Below, piece after piece: positions 1-6,098 of a stretch of 8,884 nt of DNA. The stretch comes from CAYNTS01 sp964400495 (GTDB lineage: Bacteria > Fidelibacterota > Marinisomatia > SCGC-AAA003-L08 > D37C17), in the NCBI GenBank assembly GCA_964400495.1, contig CAYNTS010000068.1, positions 1-8,884 on the forward strand, read 5' to 3'. The translations under genes and the position numbers were made by a program. Within the stretch, counting starts at the first letter, position 1. Each line of letters begins with the position of its first letter. The notes under the pieces are model-generated. The model made no database searches. It was not told where the DNA came from and was given only the letters and a program-made list of their open reading frames with translations.

Positions 1-36
1 TGCGACCATTGTCATTGTTAAGAGTATTTTTTTCAT
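1..36 (-). CDS. 5' end of a gene for a probable exported protein (partial, runs off the left edge)
   Basis: The ATG at 34-36 opens a frame reading MKKILLTMTMVA before the window ends. A short basic start followed by hydrophobic residues is typical of a signal peptide n- and h-region, so the product is probably exported like its three neighbours. The start is backed by a purine-rich Shine-Dalgarno stretch (AGGGGA, about 43-48) seven or so bases upstream. The gene lies on the same strand as, and just downstream of, the 840-aa Asp-box protein gene, with only 66 bp between them, and may belong to the same array. Nothing can be said about function from twelve codons. Confidence 0.6.
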   Translation of the reverse strand, partial: MKKILLTMTMVA

Positions 37-42
37 TTTTTA

Positions 43-48
43 TCCCCT
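43..48 (-). promoter_or_regulatory. Shine-Dalgarno site of the left-edge gene
   Basis: AGGGGA on the minus strand lies six to seven bases before the ATG at 34-36. It supports that ATG as a real start even though only twelve codons are visible. Confidence 0.55.
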
Positions 49-65
49 ATTTAATTAATAGTATT

Positions 66-96
66 TTAGGTGGAGGGCACCATGCCCTCCACCTAA
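66..96 (-). terminator. Perfect 14-bp hairpin after the 840-aa gene, probable transcription terminator
   Basis: The arms 66-79 and 83-96 are exactly complementary over 14 bp, with a three-base loop at 80-82. The stem has a GC-rich core (GGTGGAGGGCA). It begins six bases past the stop codon at 103-105, the usual place for an intrinsic terminator. The bases that follow on the minus strand are AT-rich (AATACTATTAATTAA) but contain no clean T-run, so termination may be partial, or the hairpin may instead protect the mRNA 3' end. Being a perfect palindrome, it would also fold in transcripts coming the other way. Confidence 0.65.
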
Positions 97-102
97 GTTA
101 AG

Positions 103-2625
103 TTATTTTAAAAGCATTACTTTTTGAGTAGCTATTTGACCTGCAGACTCTGCTCGTACTAAATATACACCACTCGCAGCATCAGTTGCATTCCAAGTAA
201 AGTTGTAATTGCTTGCCTGCATAAATCCATCAGCTAATGTAGCAATAGTTTGTCCTGAGATATTAAATACTTTCACAGAAACATGACCCTCTACAGGTAC
301 ATTCAAACTAAGCATTGTGCTTGGATTAAATGGATTTGGATACGCAGCAGTTAAACTAAACTGACTAATTTCAGTTGCTACATCACCACTTAAAGTTGCA
401 ACAATTTTATTTCCAATTGAGTCAAATTCAAATGTATCTGTTTCCAAAGTACCGTTCATATTAAAGATAATTGTTTTACCATTATCTGAATATGCTTGGT
501 CATTACCATTAACTTCAGAAATCAATGTGCCATCCACTTGGATACCTGCAACATTAGTTACATTCATTGTATTTCCATTAATTGAATACGAACCATCTTC
601 AACAATACGTCCATTTCCTAAAATGTAGTTTACAATGCCAACGATATCTAAAATATTTACGATTTCGTCACCATTATAATCACCAGCACATAATACAGCA
701 TTATCAAGTAATGAAGTACCAAGAATATGATTTACAATCCCAACGATATCCAAAATATTAACAACTTCATCGCTATTAACATCACCAGCAGCGTTACAAC
801 TTTCTCCACCACCATATTCTTCACCAGGTTCAGTTACTTCCGCAAACCCAGCATACACGAAGTTCATAAAGTCTGGACCAGTAAGATCACCAATATCATT
901 TACATCCCAGTTTGGCATTTGGAACATAATATATACCATATCATCTGTGCCCCAGTGAGCTGCATGTGGATATTCTTCTTCAGGACCGCACATTGGGTAA
1001 CCATCTGGACAAACACCGCCAGTTTCATCAGGAGTACTTGTTGCTCTCATTGGATTCCACCATGAAGCACCATTATCTTCAGACTTAGAAACCATAATCT
1101 CTTGGCTCCATTCTGGATAAGATTCAAAAGGTTCAACACAATCATAAGGGTCTGCATCATCATATCCTTCAGTTACACCTACTTCAGCTAAGTTTGTTGT
1201 AATAAACACAATATCTTCAGTATCACGACTAAATGAAATACTTGCTTGAGTATTCCAAATATAAGAATTTGCAGCCATGTCTTCGAACATCCAAGTTTGA
1301 CTACCATTAATTACAAATGACCAATTCCAACCAGTTGCAGTATTGATTTGACCAGGATTATCTAGATAGTTTCTATCAATAGTGAAATGATAGAACCCAG
1401 TATTATCTAAATAATAACAGAATTCGTCATCACATGGCATAACACTCAAAACGACGTGAGGATTACCACTTGCATCAACTTTCATATCAAACTCATAATA
1501 TGTCCAAACACTATTCATAGTTGTTTCAGTATCTTCACATTCATCAACGTAAGGTTCACTAAAGTTTGTATCAACTATATCAGAAAATACTTCTTCTGGA
1601 ATATGATAATAACCACAACTATTGTCGTCACCATACCAGCTTGCACCATGGTCATCTGTCATTTTAAAAACAGCAGTATGGTCATTATTAATATCACTTG
1701 CATCATCAATTCCACCTGCAAACAAACCAACCATGCCAACCATACCTAAACCATCTGGGGTCATGCTCACTACAGCTGAGGAGTTATAAGAACCATCTTC
1801 TTCAACACCAGCAAGACAACCATCAGTTTCAGATAGAATTTCAGTTTCTTCACCAAAAATCAAGAAACCATCTTCATAATATTCACTATGGAACAACCAA
1901 CGACTTGCTCTTGTCCAATCATTAAAAACAACATTGGCAACATACATGCCTTCATCATCATTTAAAGACATTTCAGCCGAAGCAATCCATAAATCTTTAG
2001 AATAATCATACTGTGCATCTACGTCCATAGGTTCGGGGAAAGAACCACCATCCCAACCAAATTCATCATACGTATAATATGGACGACCACCATAACTTCC
2101 GTCAGTTCCTAAACCTGTATACTCAGTCCATACAGTATACGGATATTCATCAGTAGCCATAACACTTGGATATCTAGCTTGTGCTGATCCAGCACCACCA
2201 AATCCGCCACCACCCCAAGGTGGAGGGCATTGGTTACAGTTTACATTATTATAAGATGTCCAATCTTCACCATCTTCTGAAAATGCTCCGCCCAATTGAC
2301 CATGCGTAATCCCAGGATAACCTGCATATTGTCTATAAGCAATAAACCAATTGTCATCTTCAGTTACTACAATTGGTCTTGTAGCTGAAGATACCATTCC
2401 AAACCCGTTCATAGAAGAATCTACCAAGGTAAAGCTTGAACTGTTTCTACTATCATGAGTTGGTGTTGGCAACATATTTGCATTATGAACTTCACCTGTG
2501 GGTGCAGGTTCATGACGCTTTGCTTGTTTTACTTTTACCTGATCCACAGGTACTTTTTTAACATAACCAAACGCTACACTGAAACTCATTATTAACAGCA
2601 GAGCAGTTGTAATTATTCTTTTCAT
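103..2625 (-). CDS. Exported Asp-box (BNR/sialidase-like) propeller protein with internal dockerin pair and T9SS sorting domain
   Basis: The 840-aa product starts with a clear signal peptide (MKRIITTALLLIMSFSVAFG). Residues about 60-600 look like a beta-propeller of the sialidase/BNR type. Asp-box motifs S/T-x-D-x-G-x-S-W are seen at T323 (TDDHGASW) and S515 (SEDNGASW), with a degenerate one at S116 (SEDGEDW). A Gly-rich loop with C130 and C133 follows the first. I cannot identify the Arg triad or FRIP motif of true sialidases, so enzyme activity should not be assumed. Residues 614-674 hold two dockerin-type Ca2+ loops (GDVNSDEVVNILD and GDYNGDEIVNILD). A beta-rich stretch leads to a type IX secretion type A sorting domain at 761-840, opening AYPNPFNPST and ending QKVMLLK. 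The expected route is Sec export, then T9SS across the outer membrane with cleavage of this domain. The ATG at 2623-2625 is preceded by AAGGAG at 2631-2636, five bases away. The gene lies 104 bp after the protease gene. Domain calls are strong; the substrate is unknown. Confidence 0.88.
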   Translation of the reverse strand: MKRIITTALLLIMSFSVAFGYVKKVPVDQVKVKQAKRHEPAPTGEVHNANMLPTPTHDSRNSSSFTLVDSSMNGFGMVSSATRPIVVTEDDNWFIAYRQYAGYPGITHGQLGGAFSEDGEDWTSYNNVNCNQCPPPWGGGGFGGAGSAQARYPSVMATDEYPYTVWTEYTGLGTDGSYGGRPYYTYDEFGWDGGSFPEPMDVDAQYDYSKDLWIASAEMSLNDDEGMYVANVVFNDWTRASRWLFHSEYYEDGFLIFGEETEILSETDGCLAGVEEDGSYNSSAVVSMTPDGLGMVGMVGLFAGGIDDASDINNDHTAVFKMTDDHGASWYGDDNSCGYYHIPEEVFSDIVDTNFSEPYVDECEDTETTMNSVWTYYEFDMKVDASGNPHVVLSVMPCDDEFCYYLDNTGFYHFTIDRNYLDNPGQINTATGWNWSFVINGSQTWMFEDMAANSYIWNTQASISFSRDTEDIVFITTNLAEVGVTEGYDDADPYDCVEPFESYPEWSQEIMVSKSEDNGASWWNPMRATSTPDETGGVCPDGYPMCGPEEEYPHAAHWGTDDMVYIMFQMPNWDVNDIGDLTGPDFMNFVYAGFAEVTEPGEEYGGGESCNAAGDVNSDEVVNILDIVGIVNHILGTSLLDNAVLCAGDYNGDEIVNILDIVGIVNYILGNGRIVEDGSYSINGNTMNVTNVAGIQVDGTLISEVNGNDQAYSDNGKTIIFNMNGTLETDTFEFDSIGNKIVATLSGDVATEISQFSLTAAYPNPFNPSTMLSLNVPVEGHVSVKVFNISGQTIATLADGFMQASNYNFTWNATDAASGVYLVRAESAGQIATQKVMLLK
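595..786 (-). repeat. Two tandem dockerin-type repeat units inside the 840-aa gene
   Basis: Residues 614-674 contain two roughly 34-residue units, each with the loop D-x-N-x-D followed by Asp at loop position 12 and then IVGIVNxILG. The repeat is also visible in the DNA: 629-660 and 730-761 are nearly identical and lie 101 bp apart. Cysteines C610 and C646 stand at the same place before each loop and may pair. The near identity suggests a recent duplication or gene conversion. Confidence 0.85.
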
Positions 2626-2630
2626 TTTAT

Positions 2631-2636
2631 CTCCTT
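2631..2636 (-). promoter_or_regulatory. Strong Shine-Dalgarno site of the 840-aa gene
   Basis: AAGGAG lies five bases before the ATG at 2623-2625. It is the best ribosome-binding site in the window, and it fixes the start at the beginning of the signal peptide. Confidence 0.75.
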
Positions 2637-2658
2637 CTTTGAGCTTATTGTTAAATTC

Positions 2659-2678
2659 TTCACAAATACTATTGTGAA
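2659..2678. repeat. Short inverted repeat in the 104-bp spacer between the protease and Asp-box genes
   Basis: TTCACAA (2659-2665) and TTGTGAA (2672-2678) form 7-bp arms around a six-base centre. It could be a weak transcript hairpin or a dyad operator. It lacks both the GC-rich stem and the T-run of a terminator. The rest of the spacer (2626-2729) is very AT-rich, and I see no convincing -35/-10 pair in it. Confidence 0.35.
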
Positions 2679-2729
2679 TATTAGTAATTTCTATAAAATT
2701 TACCTAATAATAAATTGTAATAATTCGTA

Positions 2730-5700
2730 TCAATTATCACCATTCACTATAATATTGACCATAACTACAATATCGAGTATGTCAATTATACCATCTGAGT
2801 TAATATCTACAGCCCACAATTCGTAACTGCTAAATCCCGATGTTCCATTAACAATTACATTTACCGTTGTCATGATATCTAAAATATTAATAATACTATC
2901 ACAGTTTGAATCGCCCAATTGTGGAGAACCACAACTTTCCTCTTCAATATGCAAATATCCTGTTCTTTGATTATCACCTTTAAACATTGACCATGAATTA
3001 TCTAACGAACTTTCATTTTTGATATCGAAGGCAACAACATTGCCTGAACATCCTGCGACTATTTCCAAATCTCCATCATTATCAATATCATTGATAATTG
3101 GTGAGCTTGTAAATGGAAATTCATAATTTACTGGAAAATAATTTAATTGAGTTCCATCTTGATTAAAGGCAAAAGCATTTGCTTCATCATTAACTGCAAC
3201 AATTTCTAATTCACTATCTTCATCTAAATTTGCAAAAACAATTGATCCAACAATATCTGAACCAGTATCAACTGGCCAAGAAGTAAGTGAATTTCCATCA
3301 ATATCAACTGCATAAACAAACCCATCAGCAGAACCAAAGAATATTGCCAATCCATCCGATGTTTCCAAAAATGATGGAGAAGTATAAACATTACCATCGG
3401 TAATTGTTGTAAAACGAATATTTCCGTCAGAATTTATTGCATAGAAATTATCATCCTTGTTTCCAGTAAATAAAATCAACTCTCCACCATTATTTAAAAT
3501 AGCTGGTGCAGATTGAATTTTATCAGGCAACCCAACTGGAAATCCAAGAGCAACGCTTCCATCATCTAGAATAACATATAGATTATCACTATCAGTTCCA
3601 ACAACAATATCATCCTTACCATTATTATTAAAATCAGCTAATGATGCACCTGCTTTTGTTTTTTCATTAATGTCAAATGGAAATCCAACCACATCTGTTC
3701 CATCATGATTTACAACAAAAATTTTATTACTTGAAGAATATCCACCAATAACAATTTCTAAATCGTCATCGTCATCTAAATTCCCAATTGCTGGCGTACC
3801 CATTAAATATTTATCAGCAATATATTCTACTTTTAAACCGTTAATATCAAAAATATAAAGTGATTTACTTTTCGATGGAACTACAAAATCAACCAAGCCA
3901 TCATTGTCTAAATCTGCTGAAGCAACTGAACCCCAAATTTGGTTGCCAGTATCAAAAGGAAATATTTCATTTTCAAGTTCAATCCCATCAGAGATAATAT
4001 GTACTAATCCACTGTAGTCACCAAAAATAATCTCTTTAATCCCATCATTATCTAAATCAACTATGAGTGGACTTGATTTAACTTCTTGACTTGCAGTAAT
4101 AGGGTAGTTTTCTTGGATAATTGAAATTTCAATATCTATTTCTTCACTGCTATGATATTGATAATCATCATCACCCAACGCAGAAATTGTTAAATTAAAA
4201 TTAACCACACCTAAATCTATATCATCCGAAAGGGCTACAATAAAATCACGCGAAACTGATTCACCCGTTCCAACATTTCCATAATTTTGTATATTAGAAA
4301 CAATTACAATACTTGGATTATCAGTAGATAGAGTTGCAGTAGTATTTGAAGCATTAGTCCACCCCTCAAGGTTTCCCAATAATACAGAAATTTGTCCTGT
4401 TTCACCTGGATTCAAGACTCCATCACCATCACCAGTAACTTCTGAATAACTGTAATCTTCCAAAGAAAAAGCTGGTGAAAAATCCATACCAATTGCTTTA
4501 TACACATCTACCATGCCTGCACCTAAACAATCTGTTCCACTGTATCCATTACAATCTTCATACTCCGGACTAAGTTCATACACAATTCTATCAGCAGAAT
4601 CGTAAATTCTTTGAATTAATTGATCATTAGTCCAATCTGGATAATATGCTTTAAGCAATCCAACACAACTTGCTGCATTTGGGCTTGCCATTGAAGAACC
4701 ATCCCATGACTCATAACCACCTCCAATAATTGCTGAATATACAGATTCACCAGGAGCACCAATAGTTACAGTTGGGTGAAAAGTTGCCCAATGTCCCCAT
4801 GTTCCAGCACATCCCATTGCGGCGACAGACATTGAATTATCATAAGATGATGGATAATGCGATGCATATTCTTCACCTCCCATATCATCACCATTCCCTG
4901 CAGCACTAAGAATAACAGCACCATACGTATTGTGTGCATTATTTATCACTGAATTTTCACTCGATGAAAAACCACCACCACCCCAACTATTATTAATAAT
5001 TGTCATAGTTCCTGCAAAATATCCTGCTTTTGCTGCATAGGTTATGCCATCATACCCATTATTAATGCCAGGTTCTCCAGATTGGCTATCAAACGAACCT
5101 TTTACACACATAATTTTTGCATTGTACGCGGTAGAAGCAATACCAAAATTATCATCTGTGGTTGCTGCTAAAATGCCAGCCACATGTGTACCATGTGCCC
5201 AGGTACTATTATTTGCTACATCTTCTTTTGGCATTGGGTCATTATCTTCATCCCAAGAACCAGAACTATTACTAGCAGGATCCCAGCCTATTAGATCATC
5301 TTCAAAACCATTATTTCCACCATCAATTCCATCTTTAAAAGGTGAACCATCTACTAGTGCATCTTGTAAATTGATACTTCCGTCTTCATTAATGTCCATA
5401 CCATTTTCTGTCAAAAATGCTATTACCTCGTCCGAATCAATAATGCCATCAAAATTAGAATCAACACCTGCTTCAAACATAAATTCTGGAACTTCATCTT
5501 GATTGATCCAAATACTACTTTGTAAAGCAGGGTGTGTATAATCTACACCCGTATCTACCGAAGCCAACAATATTTCTTGTCCTTCAGGTATTATTCCTTC
5601 AGGAATATCCCAAAAATCCCACGCCTTATCAGCTTTAACTGCTGGCAAGCTACATTGTAAATCATACAAAGGATCATTTGGTTGGTAAGTAGGTTTGCGT

Positions 5701-6089
5701 AAGAATTCTTCCTCGGCATACAATACAGATGAAAGATAATTCATCCCATCCATAACAAATTCAATGGATGACCTAAAATCTTCATTTACGTATGCACGAT
5801 ATATTCGATTTAAATAGATTTCACCATCTCTATCTAATTCAGTTGCATGTTTAATCCATGGTTCCAAATCAACAATTCCATTTGAATCAAAATATCTACT
5901 CAACTCTTCATTATCAACAGTGACTACATCACCACTCCGTGAAATTTCTAATGGTTGAATCTGCGGTTTTATACAAAATAAAAATGATTCTTCACTTGCA
6001 ACAGGTTGTGTTGCAAATACAAATCCTGAGACTCCAAAAAGGAGTCCCAGGATCAACTTACTTATGTTACTTTTAGTAATGTATTTCAA
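2730..6089 (-). CDS. Secreted subtilisin-family (S8) serine protease with EF-hand insert, FG-GAP/VCBS-like propeller and terminal dockerin pair
   Basis: The 1119-aa product has a signal peptide (MKYITKSNIS, then hydrophobic to about residue 27) and a propeptide-like region (about 35-150). The S8 catalytic domain spans about 170-535. The triad is readable: D179 in SVDTGVD, H299 in AHGTHVAG and S466 in GSSMASP, with the oxyanion Asn N399 in AAGNG. Between D179 and H299 lie two Ca2+ loops, D210-E221 (DSNFDGIIDSDE) and D232-D243 (DINEDGSINLQD), an unusual insert. A beta-sandwich (about 545-660, with GDGDGVLNPGET) is followed by eight propeller-type repeats (about 670-1030). Most carry a D/N-x-D/N-x-D/N loop, but repeats five and six have lost it. 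The conserved tail SWSMFKGDNQRTGY closes this part. Residues 1059-1119 are a dockerin pair, and no T9SS sorting domain follows. The start is TTG at 6087-6089, directly after the upstream TAA; no in-frame ATG keeps the signal peptide. The stop is TGA. Protease identity is very secure; substrate and anchoring are inferred. Confidence 0.93.
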   Translation of the reverse strand: MKYITKSNISKLILGLLFGVSGFVFATQPVASEESFLFCIKPQIQPLEISRSGDVVTVDNEELSRYFDSNGIVDLEPWIKHATELDRDGEIYLNRIYRAYVNEDFRSSIEFVMDGMNYLSSVLYAEEEFLRKPTYQPNDPLYDLQCSLPAVKADKAWDFWDIPEGIIPEGQEILLASVDTGVDYTHPALQSSIWINQDEVPEFMFEAGVDSNFDGIIDSDEVIAFLTENGMDINEDGSINLQDALVDGSPFKDGIDGGNNGFEDDLIGWDPASNSSGSWDEDNDPMPKEDVANNSTWAHGTHVAGILAATTDDNFGIASTAYNAKIMCVKGSFDSQSGEPGINNGYDGITYAAKAGYFAGTMTIINNSWGGGGFSSSENSVINNAHNTYGAVILSAAGNGDDMGGEEYASHYPSSYDNSMSVAAMGCAGTWGHWATFHPTVTIGAPGESVYSAIIGGGYESWDGSSMASPNAASCVGLLKAYYPDWTNDQLIQRIYDSADRIVYELSPEYEDCNGYSGTDCLGAGMVDVYKAIGMDFSPAFSLEDYSYSEVTGDGDGVLNPGETGQISVLLGNLEGWTNASNTTATLSTDNPSIVIVSNIQNYGNVGTGESVSRDFIVALSDDIDLGVVNFNLTISALGDDDYQYHSSEEIDIEISIIQENYPITASQEVKSSPLIVDLDNDGIKEIIFGDYSGLVHIISDGIELENEIFPFDTGNQIWGSVASADLDNDGLVDFVVPSKSKSLYIFDINGLKVEYIADKYLMGTPAIGNLDDDDDLEIVIGGYSSSNKIFVVNHDGTDVVGFPFDINEKTKAGASLADFNNNGKDDIVVGTDSDNLYVILDDGSVALGFPVGLPDKIQSAPAILNNGGELILFTGNKDDNFYAINSDGNIRFTTITDGNVYTSPSFLETSDGLAIFFGSADGFVYAVDIDGNSLTSWPVDTGSDIVGSIVFANLDEDSELEIVAVNDEANAFAFNQDGTQLNYFPVNYEFPFTSSPIINDIDNDGDLEIVAGCSGNVVAFDIKNESSLDNSWSMFKGDNQRTGYLHIEEESCGSPQLGDSNCDSIINILDIMTTVNVIVNGTSGFSSYELWAVDINSDGIIDILDIVVMVNIIVNGDN
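2742..2915 (-). repeat. Terminal dockerin-type pair of the S8 protease
   Basis: Residues 1059-1116 contain two units, loops GDSNCDSIINILD and VDINSDGIIDILD, each with D-x-N-x-D and Asp at position 12. A Cys (C1053) stands before the first loop, as in the other two proteins. At the matching place before the second loop there is a Trp (W1092), and an extra Cys (C1063) sits inside the first Ca2+ loop. The protein ends a few residues later, so this is its true C-terminal module. Confidence 0.85.
5361..5466 (-). other. EF-hand-like Ca2+-binding insert within the S8 protease domain
   Basis: This segment encodes residues 209-243 and contains two canonical 12-residue loops: D210, N212, D214, D218, E221; and D232, N234, D236, N240, D243. 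It sits between the catalytic Asp and His, where S8 proteases normally have a short surface loop. It probably stabilises the fold or makes activity depend on Ca2+; that role is inferred. Confidence 0.7.
6023..6053 (-). promoter_or_regulatory. Strong mRNA hairpin inside the protease signal-peptide codons
   Basis: On the minus-strand transcript, bases 6053-6041 and 6035-6023 pair over 13 bp: 12 Watson-Crick pairs plus one G-U wobble (6047 with 6029). They close a UUUUU loop (6036-6040). The hairpin occupies about nucleotides 37-67 of the protease gene, just after the junction with the 887-aa gene, and is followed by a moderately U-rich stretch. It could slow ribosomes during membrane targeting, cause partial transcription termination, or mark an RNase processing or stability point between the two cistrons. 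The structure is seen directly; its function is inference. Confidence 0.6.
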
Positions 6090-6098
6090 TTATCCACC
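6087..6098 (-). promoter_or_regulatory. Stop-start junction with Shine-Dalgarno-like site and TTG start of the protease gene
   Basis: Reading the minus strand, GGTGGA (6093-6098) is followed by TAA (6090-6092) and at once by TTG (6087-6089). The upstream stop and downstream start are adjacent and in the same frame, and the ribosome-binding bases lie inside the last codons of the 887-aa gene (GG-stop). This layout supports termination-reinitiation coupling. TTG is chosen because it gives a complete signal peptide (KYITK, then a hydrophobic run), and the next in-frame ATG is over 110 codons in. Confidence 0.65.

Noticed and set aside
2218..2230. Twelve bases (AGGTGGAGGGCA) identical to an arm of the hairpin at 66-96
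   Set aside because: At 2218-2230 they encode the Cys-Pro-Pro-Pro-Trp stretch of the 840-aa protein. No complementary arm is nearby, so the match is probably chance.
103..2625. Naming the 840-aa protein a sialidase enzyme
   Set aside because: Asp-boxes show only the propeller type. I could not find the FRIP motif, Arg triad or catalytic Tyr/Glu pair expected of active sialidases.
2659..2678. CRP/FNR-type operator
   Set aside because: The dyad is TTCACAA-N6-TTGTGAA, with half-sites in the opposite order to the TGTGA-N6-TCACA consensus, so no regulator can be named.
5044..5502. Open frame of 152 codons on the plus strand inside the protease gene, and similar plus-strand frames at 727-1065, 1456-1749, 1698-1925, 6064-6357, 7090-7296 and 8078-8299
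   Set aside because: They lie antisense to clearly conserved coding domains, have no ribosome-binding sites or recognisable domains, and read as low-complexity shadows of the real frames.
6090..6092. TAA as a recoded or error stop splitting one 2007-codon gene
   Set aside because: The codons before it end exactly at a dockerin module and those after it begin a complete signal peptide, so two separate proteins fit better.
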